Source: Ceratotherium simum simum
Taxonomy: Eukaryota; Chordata; Mammalia; Perissodactyla; Rhinocerotidae
DNA: 64,000 nt
Assembly: GCF_000283155.1 (NCBI RefSeq)
Contig: NW_004454216.1
Location: 7,137,493-7,201,492 of the forward strand
Reading direction: 5' to 3'
A model generated the notes under the pieces. The model made no database searches and was not told where the DNA came from. It saw nothing but the letters and a program-made list of their open reading frames with translations. Within the stretch, counting starts at the first letter, position 1. The number at the start of each line of letters is the position of its first letter. The position numbers and the translations under genes were made by a program. Positions 10,659 to 22,800 of this stretch are shown in pieces.

Positions 10659-13600
10659 CTAATAAGGAAAGAGCATTAAATTCAGGAGTTCCATGACACC
10701 TAAAGGCTAAACATTTTGCAAAGAAAGCAACCTACAAAAAAATAAATGATAGCATGTTTATTAATACTTTCAGTCTAGGATTTTCTTAGATATCAGGAAT
10801 AGGAAATGGGAAAAGACAAAGAGAGAATAAGACACCTTCCCTAAAGTCCCAGAGCAATAAGATGACATCGACCACATTTAAATTCAGGCATGGAATTTTT
10901 GTCTGAGCTGATGAAAAGCAAACAAATGGAAGGACTGAAGTAAAGACCAGGCGTGAAAAGAGTGCTATGAAGCCAATGCTCACTCTCAGCCTTGAAAATG
11001 TGTATAGAGAAAGGCCACACTGCCCAGGAAATACTAATTACTGATTTGATCCATTTTTTCTTTCTCTAATTTGAGAGAATACTTGGCAACACAGCAATTT
11101 TTCCTAATACATAGTTAAATGAAGAAAACAGGTTCTAAACCAGCATTCTGATGTTTATCAAAATACATGGAAGAATATACATCAAAAGAGAAACAGACAT
11201 TATCTCTGAGAGGTGGGATTATTTTCCAATTTGTTCTTATAGTGTGTCCAAACAGAGGTGAGAAACTGTGCGGAGCATACAGGTAATTCATAAGCAATTT
11301 AGCATTACTTTAATAACTGGGAAGGGAAAGTATTTGATAAAAGAAAAAAAATCAAGATATACTTTCTAACTTCCATAGATACACAGGGAAAAAAAATCAG
11401 AAAACATTATCAATTACTTTGTTGGATGCCATTAATTAATTATTATCAGTGAAGCAAATCCTGGGCCCCACTTCTTAAAATGTACTACAAAACTTGGTAA
11501 CCAGGCATGGTGGATAATTTGCAAAATGTCACTGGATATACCAGTCACTGGATATACAAATACCAGTATCTCTACAGCAAGCACCATACCCTCCGGAATC
11601 CTTGCCAATTGGGCCAGGTCCAGTTTTATTAATAGACAAATTATTACAGCTCTCCAAGAGGCTCCAACCTCAGATCCTATCCTCTTCAGCATTATACTCT
11701 ACCACACTCTCAAAGTCAACCACTATTTAAGATGCTCCCAAACAAAGAAGCATTTTCTATCATTAGTTAAAAAATATTCAGGAACGTGAATATTACTTTT
11801 TCGGGAGTCACAAACTCTTACATTGAAATGAAATAGTCAATACGTCTTTAGAATTTTAGAAATAAGAATAACTACTTTCTATATGGTCCAATAAGAGATT
11901 TCATGTTAAATATGAACTATAAAAAAATAGTATAAATGTTTGAGGAAAGCCTGGTCAATTTTCTATGACTCTAACTTCATTATCTCAAGTCATCGCAAAG
12001 AAAGACATAAAAACAAGTGTCACTGGAACCCACAGAAATGGAGACTATTAAGGGAAAAAAGTTATGTTTTAACAAAGAGTAATATAAAAGCTATTTTTTA
12101 AAAAAGCTTTGTTATGACACATTGAAACTGTTAAAATAAAAGAAGAAAGTTTATACCAAAAAAATATACAAATATAGTTACAGGCTAATAAGAATGTACT
12201 CTAGAAAATACGAGTCATTAGTTTACACAATCATATTCCTTATTGATTTATCAGATAATACACATAACCTTCTGATTTCAAGTGATAAAAATATATTTTA
12301 AACTAACAGAGCTCTGAAGCCACTTGCAGCAAAGTCAAAGACTGCACTTTGCAATCTAAGAAAGTTCCAGGGAACCGAAGCGAGGGGAAGCACAAAGAAG
12401 AGAAACGCACTTTAAAGTTAATGAATCAACACTTGTTATTCTGACTCAATAGTGAAATCAACCAAATATGGAACAACAGGTTTTTGAAACACAAATAAGA
12501 ACTAATGAAAATGTAATGGACCAGGATTATCAAACACTGCAATAACTTAGGCACTTCTTACCTCACACACATCTCCAAAAGGAAGAAACTGGATTGTCTG
12601 GAATTTTTTCAGAAAGAGCTTGAGACAAGAATTTGCTGGTTCCTCCTCTTACTCCAGAAATTCTGTCTCACCTGAGCTGTTTAAGTTTTGTAAGGAGTTT
12701 AAACACACACATGAGCTGTATTTTTTTTAATTCAATTCATATAAAGGTAGAAAGAGCCTTCATAGGATAAAACTAGTATGTTTGAAAAACGAAGTTTAGG
12801 ATTCTAGAATGCTACTAATTTTTATTATCTCTCCCCATCAAACCCATGTTTTCATTTTTCCAGTTTATTAATAAATAACATAAAAGATTGACAATCAAAG
12901 CTTCTGATGAGCATGAGATAATCTGCTTTTCCATGCTAAGTTAACTCAATTCCAGGTAAAAACAGCAAACCCCAATGCTTTAGCCAACCTCTGTTTAACC
13001 CAGGTAATGTATGACTGCCGTTAGACTTTAGAAATGCTGAAAAGAGTTGAGTCTGACCATTGCTACCAGAGACTCCAACCTGAGAACTTCTCGTGAACAT
13101 CATCCTCCTCTCTGCCATTTTACAACAACGAATCTGAGGCTAAGCAAGAGTAATCATTGACAGTCTAAAACCCAGGTCTCCTGCCAAGAGGCCTGTGCGT
13201 TTTTTATTACATCTTTTAAGTGATAATAATACAATGTTTGTGTATGTGTATCTCCTCTTCCCACTCTTTCCTCAAGTGAAGAAATAGAATTCTTCATTTT
13301 TGACCCAAGGTCTTTCATTACAGGTCCTTGGCATCTCTAGAGGACATCAGCCACCATGTTCTTAGATGCAGTGATGGGTTCTCCTGTGACACAGTGCACA
13401 AAAAAAGTTTAATCTCCATACCTTTAAAGATGAAATTCAGAATCCTCAGCTCAGTACAGGTATACTGACCCCACTAGATCAGCTGGAGAGAAATGCCCAC
13501 CTGACTCTCTCCACAGTGGAGGACTCTGATGCTATGTACCCACATTCTGCTGTTGGGGGCTTCTTAAGAGTCCCACCCTAATCACGGTAAATTGACACGT

Positions 13601-14969
13601 CACCAAAGGAAAAAGTAAGCAAGGAAAAGTAGATGACTGTGTTTAAGAAAAAGTATAATGGATAAATTGCTATTGTCAGTGATTCTCTGTATTGTGGGGA
13701 TAAATATAAACATTAAGAAATCTGAGGAAAGCATCAGAGAATGCACTTTGGCTGGAAATCAACATTAAAAAAAATAACATGCAACTTTGTCCAGAGCTAG
13801 AAGAACCAAGCTTTCCTTTCTCCATTACTGTTCAGTTTATGGTTAATGTTTTTATAATTGCACCTTTTTTCTAGGGGCTCAAATACAGAAGTTTTTATTA
13901 TGAAGTAATGTAAATATAATACACACACATACACATCTTCATGTACATATTTTTTAAAACATGCTTTGGGAGTGATATAATCTGCTAATGCAAGCAAAGT
14001 TCTCAAGAAACAAATCAACAGTCTCTAAAATATCAACTGGCTTTTATCTGCCTTCATCACCACCTGTTCTCCTTTCACTTGTGAGTCGCTTCTAAGGTTT
14101 CTGGTGTTGTCTTTTTCTAAATACACATTCACACTTCACTTCTATAAAACTTCTGGGAAAGTTTTAAGGAAAAACCATTAGAAAAGCCATTTGGAAATGA
14201 ATGGGTAATGGAAAAACCTTTATCACTTTAAGGACAAGTGACAGGCCATCAGTGGATTTGTGCCTTTATAAGGGCTAACCTTGGCAGCACTGTACCCGTC
14301 CTAACACCTCCAGTGCCACACATTTCTTCCCCCATCCTCCAACTATTCCCTCGAGAGAGAAGGGATTTTTAGATGGATTCTCTACAGACCATCATGGAAA
14401 GATGACCACAATATGCTAAAGGAAAAGAGCAAGCTTAGGTGAATATATTTTCTGTGAAAGAAAAACTGTATGTGTATATTTATAAATACACACACACTCT
14501 ACAATATTTGTATATACATAGAAAAAAGTCTGAGGGACTTCTAAACAATATGGTGCACTGAGCTGACTCAGAAAGACACATAGAAATGATGGACTCTAAA
14601 ATTCCAGAAAACAGTAACAGAAGATGAGAAGGAGACTATTCGAAGGCAGAGTGTTCTAAAATCCTTACACTATTTGGGAGGAGGAGAGAGATAACGAATA
14701 ATGTCAAACTTTGTTAAGTATGTGTGTTAAAAGTTTTAAAGTATCCATTAAAAAATTAATGACAGAATGCATAATTCCCAAACCCGTTGGGGAGCAGTGG
14801 AGAAGGATAAAGAAAAATTGGTTAACACAATAAAAGGCAAGAGAGAAAAAGACACCAAAAAGCATGCCGAAAATAGAAAATACAAAATAAGACGGTAGAA
14901 GTAAGTCCAGATATGTCAGTAACCACAATAAAAGTTAACAAATTAATTTCACTATTTAAAGACATAACG

Positions 14970-15160
14970 ACAACAGTAGCAACTAACATTCATTGGGCAT
15001 TTACTATGAATCAAGTACTGTTCTTTACATATTAACTCTGCTAATACGTATCATCATATCAACCTCATAAGACACATGCTATTATTATGTGCATTTTACA
15101 CATGAGAAAACTGAGGCTAATAAAGTCACCAGTTGAGAAGTGGCAGAGCTAGGACTTAAA
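14970..15160 (+). mobile_element. MIR SINE remnant
   Basis: The text runs from a cattgggcatttactatg-type region to cacatgagaaaactgaggct and a cagagctaggactt-type end. This is the conserved core and 3' order of the mammal-wide MIR element. Confidence 0.7.
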
Positions 15161-15749
15161 TCACAGAAGTGTGGCTTTAGAGGCTATATTCCAATAGGCT
15201 AGTAGCCTGTTAGAAGTCCCATCTTGTCTATAAGCATATGCAATGTTAACATAATAACTGTAATGTTAAGATATAATTTTAGTCATATTTTCCATTTTGC
15301 TATAATGTTCTTATTATTTTTCTTGTTTTCCCTTATCTCCCTCTCTGCCTCTATCCATCCTCCCAGCCTCTACAACCTTTCTCCATACTCATACAAACAT
15401 TTAAACACACCAGTATATGGGAAGAGGTGTTTTTTACAAAAAATGTAAACATACTACGCTGAATGCACATCTCTGCAATTTGCTTTTCTCCCAGGAATAC
15501 ACAATAGATATCTTTCCTGAAGAAGAGACACAGAGCTAATTTACCCTTTTAAAATAACTACTTTACCATACTGCATAGTTTGGATGTAACACACAATTTA
15601 CTCAACCATCACCCTGCTGACGGACACTCAGGGTTACAGAGCCAGTTCTATAATCTCTGCAATAGTCTGAGGGCAGGGCTTCCCTGATCTCATTTTCACC
15701 AATCTCAAATCTACTTTAGTTTACGTTTCCTGGCAGAGATCTATACATA

Positions 15750-15900
15750 CATTGATTTTTCATCGTTACAACACTCCAATGATTTAGTTACTATCGCCCC
15801 CATTTTGCAGAGAGTTATTAAACAAGGTGCCTAAGGTCCTACAGCCACAAAGTTGCTGGGTCCAAAGCTCCCGCTCTAAATCTCTACCCTGCCTTTTGAA
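15750..15900 (+). mobile_element. MIR SINE remnant
   Basis: Cattttgcagagagttatta followed by an aaggtcctacagccac-type phrase matches the MIR 3' half in order. It is diverged. Confidence 0.55.
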
Positions 15901-15958
15901 CGCATGTATTCCAGAATGGACTGACCCGGCAACATCTAGGTTCAGTCAATAGGGATGG

Positions 15959-16022
15959 ATTTATCTTCACTCCATGGACCATCTCCAGGGATTTATCTTC
16001 ACTCCATGGACCATCTCCAGGG
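15959..16022. repeat. Exact 32-bp tandem duplication
   Basis: Two identical 32-bp units lie back to back at 15959-15990 and 15991-16022. Each begins atttatcttcactccatgga. They lie in QTRT2 intron 1, 350-410 bp from the proposed exon 1 donor. Perfect identity suggests a recent replication-slippage duplication. Confidence 0.95.
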
Positions 16023-16371
16023 ACCCCAGACCCGCGTAGCCCAGGTATCAGAGATCGTCCCAACCCTCCCTAGAATTCTGGCAGTCCTGAAAACACTTCC
16101 GGCTCAGAACTTGACCCTTGAGCAGAGGCCAGGCGAAAGGAAGCCCTCTTCTCTCAGAGATGCGGTGAAGCCCCCATGATTTGGGCGAATCTAGACTTAC
16201 AGAAGCCAAGATCCACCAGGATAGCCAGAAAAAGGAAAGAGAGACACGGCAGGACTACAATGACAGTTACTGCAACACAGTCAGGAAGCGTCTGGGCGCG
16301 ACGCGATTCATCCACCCCGAGCAGCCCCCACACCATCAGGGAAAGGGGGCACTTGCCTGCAAACCTCTCAC

Positions 16372-16470
16372 CTTTTTCGCCTTGCGACCCCTTAAACTCC
16401 TCGGCGTTCGCTACCACGTGTCCGGCTAGCGGAAATCTCGACCCCTAAACCACCGCTTCGGATGCAGAGC
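16372..16470 (-). other. QTRT2: Probable non-coding exon 1 of QTRT2 (5' UTR); upstream limit approximate
   Basis: The first coding exon of QTRT2 has an acceptor 21 nt before its ATG, so at least one upstream untranslated exon must exist. On the minus strand a good donor, AAAAAG followed by gtgaga, lies at 16372/16371 inside the CpG-rich divergent promoter. It is the best candidate for the exon 1 donor. The transcription start cannot be read from sequence, so the high coordinate is only an estimate. A short open frame crosses the exon but begins with GTG, not ATG, and is not proposed to be translated. Confidence 0.5.
16414..16421. promoter_or_regulatory. E-box (CACGTG)
   Basis: The palindrome CACGTG within taccacgtgtcc is the high-affinity site of USF/MYC-type factors. 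It lies close to or inside the proposed QTRT2 exon 1. Confidence 0.5.
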
Positions 16471-16494
16471 CAATCAGGGAGCACTGCGTCATCA
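16469..16494. promoter_or_regulatory. CCAAT box and ATF/CRE-like site
   Basis: GCCAATCAG (16469-16477) is a good NF-Y site. TGCGTCATCA (16485-16494) is one base from a CRE/ATF octamer. The close spacing of NF-Y and ATF sites is common in housekeeping promoters. Confidence 0.5.
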
Positions 16495-16566
16495 CCGGGC
16501 GCCGGCGAAAAGCAAAGGTAATATCAAAGCGAGCGCTGGTGACCGCGAGGTCGAGGGACCGCTGCT

Positions 16567-16581
16567 GTTGCCATGGGTAAC
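16567..16581. promoter_or_regulatory. RFX-type X-box (perfect inverted repeat)
   Basis: GTTGCCATGGGTAAC consists of half-sites GTTGCC and GGTAAC separated by three bases, and GGTAAC is the inverted form of GTTACC. It fits the X-box pattern GTNRCC-N(0-3)-RGYAAC bound by RFX factors, which drive ciliary genes. It lies 175 bp upstream of the CCDC191 start codon. Binding is inferred. Confidence 0.6.
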
Positions 16582-16613
16582 TGAGCTAACGCGTACCGCC
16601 TGCGCAAAGCCTC

Positions 16614-16681
16614 CTGGGAGTGGTGGTTCTGCGGCGCCCCATACCTGCCTTCCTTGCGGGCGGAGGAACTACAACTCCCAG
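16614..16681. promoter_or_regulatory. Pair of oppositely oriented ZNF143/STAF-type motifs
   Basis: ACTACAACTCCCAG on the plus strand (16668-16681) is the core of the ZNF143/STAF motif common in bidirectional promoters. The minus strand at 16614-16627 reads ACCACCACTCCCAG, 12 of 14 matching. The two sites diverge, one facing each gene, with a GC box (16658-16663) between them. Confidence 0.6.
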
Positions 16682-16755
16682 GGAGAGCCGGAAGCAGCCT
16701 GGGGAAAGGAGGGGTTGTTCCAGCTTTGGCCGAGGTCCGGGCCTGAACCTGGAAA

Positions 16756-16845
16756 ATGCTGCCGGCGCGCCAGGAGAGGTCCTCCTCCAGGAAGAGGACC
16801 GGGCTGAGTCGCTGGAAACAGTTTACAAGGAAGCCGAGTCCCAAG
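16756..16845 (+). CDS. CCDC191: CCDC191 exon 1 (coding part), residues 1-30
   Basis: ATG at 16756 has A at position -3. The exon encodes MLPARQERSSSRKRTGLSRW then KQFTRKPSPK, a strongly basic N-terminus, and ends CCCAAG before the donor gtgatg. The open frame runs on past the donor but that continuation is intron. The next exon's PTFD follows directly, as in the family. The 5' UTR lies upstream in the shared promoter. Confidence 0.93.
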
Positions 16846-19800
16846 GTGATGCGTCCCAATCGCGAGCTCTGGGAGGCCCGATGCCCGCCGCAGCCAAGCC
16901 TGCGCTTCCTCCCTCTTCCCCAAGGGCATCCTCACCTGGCCGGCCCGTGCCTGGGGCCCCCCAGAGCCAGCATTGGAAGGGGGCCTCGAAACCTTCGGGT
17001 CTGGGTACCTTACGGCTTTGGTGGGCAGCATCGTGGAAGAACTGTTTCTACCTAACGTTTTTCTCAATCCGGAGAGATCTGGTATTTCCCATCCCGGTGA
17101 AGAGAATTTGCGAACTACCCCCCTTTCCCACCCTACCCTCCTGTTTTAGGGAAGTTCCGGCACATTTCGGTTTTTTTTTTTTTTTTATGTTTTGCAAATC
17201 ATAAGGAACTGATCTTTATTGGAGGGGAAGATCTTCACGTTAAGTCCTTTGCCTCATACCCTCCCCTTCTAGTTTTACATAAAGTATCTAAAATGAACTC
17301 AGGAATGCAAGTGGGTATTGAATATATCAATATTTGATTCACTTGAAAATCTCTAAATTCCACCAACATTCAAAAAATAGCTCCTCTTCATATTTGTTAC
17401 CTCTTTTGATGCATTAGCATCCCAAGACAGGGAAAACTGATAACCCCATTTTCAACTTGAACCATATGTAAATGACATGTGCAAAGTCACGGTCACACGG
17501 TGTGTGCTTTCCACAGACTACCTTTTTAACAGTCACCAAAATAAATGCTTTAAATGTAAGTGCGCACCAAAATGGAGCGGCTTCTCAGCTTTCAGCTCCA
17601 GAGCCGTTTCACCAGCTGTTTTCACCCTTAAGTTACATTCTCAAAAAAATAGTCTACAGACATGTGGCCTTTCTGAGGGCCCTAGGCAATTGTGCTCCCA
17701 GTTTATTCTAAATATACCAGCTAGATAATGCACTGGACATATTCCACTTGGTGAATATCTTTCCCCAGTAATGGAGGGTGCATACTGGAACAGGGGAGAG
17801 ACTTGGAAACAAGAGTCCGCTCCTGTTGTAACGTACCAGTTCTATAATGGATTGGATCCAAAATAGGTTATGAGTGTAGACTTGATGATGAAAGGTAAAA
17901 ATTTGGGACAACTTCTTAGGACTCCAAAAGGAAAGATTTTTGCTGCTGGTGCTCATTGTTATTGCCTAGGGGATGCAAAGGTGAAAACACAAGAGCTCCT
18001 TGAAGTTCAGTTGTGTTTTTCTAGGATCAGCTCTTTCTTTGTTGCAATGACAAAATTACTCAGCAGTACAGCTGCATTAATTAGTTATCTGTAAGGTGCT
18101 TTGAAGGGGAAGTGTTATGTAAGTGAAAGAGTATTATATCTTCCTCTCCTCCATGTGTCAGTATGCTAGTTAGATATTCCCTTATTTATTTAAAAACTCA
18201 TCTGAATTATTAGCAAAGCAAATACCTGGATTTGTTGAGTGACTATTGGAGGGAATTCTGCAAGCTTCTGAGAGTTACGGAGAGTGAAGAGAGGAGGTGT
18301 CCTACTGGTCTGGTTTCTAATTTCAGATTAGTCTCTGGCTGACCTGCGTAGAAATTTATGTGATTTCTACCTCATTTTCTGCTTTGTAAAACAGTAAAAG
18401 TTTGATTATCCCTTACCCCACCACCCAGTTCTTATTGGACCAAACAATATCCCTGCTCTAGGTAATGAAAGCCTCTTGCTACAGGTTACTACTGCTTTTC
18501 CAAGCAGATTTGCTTCTACGACACTTGAATAATCTGGCTAGTTAATCAGTGCTTGTTTGGGTTTTTATAAGGAGTATTATATCTAGCATTCCTCTCCCTT
18601 GGCTCTTAATCCTGGGGAGCTTTGAAAAAATACTGATGCCTAGGCCCTACTGCAGACCAGTTAAATCAGAATCTCCAGGTGGGTCTAGGTAAGAGAGAAA
18701 ACCAGTCAGAGGATGTCCCCCAGGAGCCTTCATGTTTCTTCCTCCTGCCATCGTTCTTTGTTCTTTTGTTGCTGAACTTTCTAATGAAATGCTTTGGGGA
18801 AAGAATAAAGGACACTTTTCCATGTGCTTTAGTCAGAAGGACTGATTAAAATGGCAAAGTTGACAAAGATATTTCTGTGTATTAATATTCTGTATATATT
18901 ATCCACAGCCTACTTTTGACGCTGACAATGTGGAACACTGGATTAAGGTAAGGATATTTCACAATTAAGATAGAAAGAGAATTAAGAGTCAGACACAATC
19001 AGATGGAAAAGGAGTACTAATAGGTTTCCATTTTGCACATATTTTGCTATTTTTGTTCCTATGTGACTATATATGTTGCCTTAGTTTTATACTCTACTAT
19101 TTTTTTCATGGTTTTGTTGCTTCTCGTGAGAGTATGAATGACAAGAAGACAGGTGTAGACATGCCCTTTCGATTGCCATGAGGATCACATGAAGAGGATT
19201 AAAGGAGGAGGGGAGGAAAAGCCTTAGGAGAGGACCCTGTGGCCTTCCTCAGATAATTGGAAAGACTGTACTCTAGTTGCATTGACCTGTGGGACCAATG
19301 CAATAGGTCAAAGCTATGCATGCATCAAGAGTAAGAATTTTCTATTGACTAGAGCAATCCAGAAATGGAGCGGGCATTCTCATAAAGAAATGTGTTTTCT
19401 GTCGCTGAAGGTATTCAAGTGGATTCTAAATGGTCCCTTAATGTTAGGGCTAGTGAGGAATATGTTTGAGCATTCAATGAGAGGGGGATTGGGTTAGATA
19501 ACCTCTGAGATCTCTTCCAGGCCTGAGATGTATATTTTTGAATCCAAGTACCATTTAAGTTGAAAATGCTGTTAAACCACTTCGAGTGCATGCCTCTGAG
19601 TGTCAATTTGGCCACTTGCCATACTCGTTTGTGCACCACATGTTTCAAAATCATGCAGCATTTTCCTGGGAAAATATCCTTTTGCCTGGTAGTATTTTGA
19701 AGAGGTCTTACCTACCTAAGTTGACAGCACCAGGCCAGATGGAACCTAGGCAGGATGTAATAATTGTTAACCATTTATTTAGCCAGCCTGTGTTTATTAA

Positions 19801-22800
19801 GTGCCTACTAAGTACTAGCCTACTATGTTGGGCACTGAAGATAAAACAGTGCAGGGGCGGGTACAGTCCCTGCCTTCACAGAGTTCGTAGTCCATTGGGG
19901 GTTAAACAGCTTACTTAAAGCTGATGGGAGCATTAATGGTCTACTGGAAGCATGTGGTGGAGGGCAGTAATATAGATGGGGCCACGGAAGGCTTCCTGGC
20001 TCCTGCAGAAGGCCTGACTTAGAAGACGACTACTATGGATCACCGACTTGGAGGCTAGCCTCTGAGAAGCCCACCCTTCAGCCTCCATTAAGTCTAACTT
20101 ACCTGCCAGTGTGGAGAGACCCTGTGCCACACCCCTGCGGGGCTTAGGTGCACATTTAGTACCGTCTCTTCCAGAGGGGAAGATTGAAGTAAAACAGAAG
20201 GATAAAATTCTGCCCTGATTTGTCTGCACCATTTTCCTCTCTCATGCAGTTGTCAGTTGTCTTGACTCAGATTTTTATCGTTGCTCTAAAATTTCTACAG
20301 TAGCTCTTTCTCCATTATACCTTCAAATCTCCCCTGTCGTGAAGAAAGTCAGTAAGTCCTCATTTGACCCTGCAGTCCATTCTGATTGCCGTACAGTTTC
20401 TTCTTATCCAACATCTTTGGATGTATAATCTGGACTCCTTGCCTTTGTATTTTTATTGTCCTCTCGTGTCCACAGTTATTTTCCTCCAGTTTCTATTTCT
20501 TACCACTCCACAGAAACTGTTGTCATAAATGACTTCCTGACCAAATCCAGTGGTCTCTTCTTCATCCTCAAACTTTTTAAGGTTAGTTTGATATAGTTAT
20601 CACTTTTTTAATCTAGAAATCCTCTCCCCCATTGTCTTTTTATAACACTGTTTTCTCTTGCTTCTCCTACTACCTCTCTGTTCACTTCTCTGTCTTCTTT
20701 TCTGAGTTTGCTCCCTAATATTTCCCATCTTTGGGTGCCCTAAACAGTTATAACCTCTGGACCTAAGACTTCCAAATCCACTTGCGTGGACCACCCTCTC
20801 CAAATCAGCTACGACCTTGTTAAGGGAAGAGGGAGGAGGCATGTGGAAAGGCTGTGGAGATGATGAGGGTGGAGGAGGGTCTTTCTTCAGAACAGAAAAG
20901 GAAGATCAGCCAGCAGCACTCGAGACTTGGCTGGAGCAGGTAACCATAATTTTTGTGGTACCAAAATTGGTAGATCGATGGAGCCAGGCTTGAAGGTTTT
21001 CGTTGAAAAGGCAAAGGAACAAGAGATTTGAGGCTCATGTAAGATAGTAGCTGAGTATCCATGCAGAGTAGGAAAGGAAGGGTCCCTTGCCAGGACTCGT
21101 AGATGGGGAGAAGGAGGAGGCATTTGGTGACCAGAGGGCTTGGTTAGGTGCAACGCCAATGTAGTGGAGCAGGGGAATGAAAGGGGAGATAGGTAGGAGG
21201 CTGATGTTGCAAAGGGGATTCGTTATCAGCATTTGGTTTGAACAATGGAAAATTCTGTGTGATCTGGTTCATGATGCCCGTGTCATGAGTTGCTGAAGTG
21301 CAGATGAAGGGAAGTCTGTTGGCATATGGGAGATCAGGCAAACCTTGAGGCTGAAGTGTTGGTGAGTCATCCTCAGGGATGCTGAAGTCACTTAGAATCA
21401 GACAGGTCCTTGGTAGAACCATGAGTCCTGGGGCAGCTCACCCAAAATGCGACAGTCCACCACAATTTACGGTTCATCCTCATCCTGAGTTGATAAACTG
21501 ACTTATCTTCTTACTCCAGTGCTTTCTGCTGCTTTGAGCTTTCTAAACATTTTCATCATGTCAGTTCTCTGCTCTTGAACTTTCAGTGATTCTGCATGCC
21601 ATCAGATGAAACTCTGTAAATTCCAGATGGGCATTTAAGGCCCTCTGTTAAGCTACGTGTAATATCAGTCCACCTGTAACAGACCTTTTACTGATACTCT
21701 GTGACTCCTGTCCGGCCAGTCTCCTTCCCCTCCATCAGATCAGTCTTCCCTTTGCTTTGACTCATGTTGATTCCCCAGCCTAGAATACCCTTCCTCTCTG
21801 GGAGGCCAATCCAGATCCTTCCCTTAAAGCTCAGCTTGGGATGTGCCTCTCAGGGAACAGCCCCCCCACCCACCTCAACCATCTAATCCTGTCTTCTAAT
21901 ACTCTTCTCCTTGGAACTGTTTTGGCCTTCATGCACAACAGATACAGGATCAAGCATTTGCTTATATACAGAGTGATTTAAAAAGAATAGAGCACTTTCA
22001 AAAATATATTACTCACAAAACTATCATGTATGAGCATGCACTCTGCACCTGAGAGTATGTCAAGAAACTCACGTTTATACCTCCCAGCCTTGAGGAAATG
22101 AAGGAGTGCATTGTAGCTGCTGTTTCTGCCGTCGAGTGGACAGTGGGGTTGGTGTGTGCTGTGGGACGTGAGGAGCCTGTATTGAGCATTTATAAGATGA
22201 TGGAAATAACTGAGATAATTTCAAATTGTATACTTGTATATAACATAGTTACTGAGTAATGGACTTTTGAAGGTATTCAGTTTTTTTAATCACCCCATAT
22301 TATTTTAGAACTGTTCTTGAGTTATTACACACGTGGCATATGAAACAAACAAAAAAAACTAAACTCTTTTAGAACAGAAGCTTTTACTTCTGTTTTCTCC
22401 TTAATGCCCACTACAGTGCTGGGAACAGAGCTAGCTTTCAGTCAAGTTGCTTGAAGAATAAGTTGTTAAGTCAACACAATGTTTCTTTTATTGAAATATA
22501 ATTTAAGGTAGACATCTCTTATCTCTTACGTATTTATTTTGAAAAAATATGGTAAGGATGTAATATTTTACAACAAGGAAGTACAGAGGTGATTTCTAAT
22601 CCTTAGTATCACCTACTATTTTTTTTCCAAAGTCTTTAAATGGTATCCCAAATATTTGCTTTGCTAGAGGCAAGCAGACATTTCTCTGTACTCCCTTCCT
22701 TGTCAGTGCCAGGCTCCGTCCTTCTTTAGTACCCAAATCAGTCTTCCTCCTCCTGTAAAATACTGCAAATCGTTTCATGTTATATATGAAACCAAACAGT

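Larger units (their letters stand above)
10659..16371. other. QTRT2 intron 1: old repeats only
   Basis: No coding match was found. It holds likely MIR pieces at about 13100-13200, 14970-15160 and 15750-15900, AT-rich sequence around 14430-14940, an unassigned old repeat at about 15230-15600, and an exact 32-bp tandem duplication at 15959-16022. CG content rises towards the promoter end from about 16.0 kb. Confidence 0.65.
16373..16755. promoter_or_regulatory. Divergent CpG-rich promoter of QTRT2 and CCDC191
   Basis: Only about 380 bp separate the proposed QTRT2 exon 1 donor (minus strand) from the CCDC191 start codon (plus strand). The segment is CG-rich and lacks a TATA box. It carries, in order, an E-box (16414-16421), CCAAT (16470-16474), an ATF/CRE-like site (16485-16494), an RFX-type X-box (16567-16581), an inverted ZNF143-type site (16614-16627), a GC box (16658-16663), a direct ZNF143-type site (16668-16681) and an ETS core (16688-16694). 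The two genes are also head to head in human, so the arrangement is conserved. Start sites are not visible from sequence. Confidence 0.85.

Noticed and set aside
16669..17067. 132-codon minus-strand open frame over CCDC191 exon 1
   Set aside because: Shadow of the GC-rich region on the opposite strand, with no family match and no splice support.
16620..17204. 194-codon open frame across the promoter and first CCDC191 exon
   Set aside because: It is in another frame from the CCDC191 start and is rich in Pro, Gly, Arg and Ser, as expected of GC-rich sequence. The true exon 1 ends at 16845 with a donor and the family N-terminus is in a different frame.
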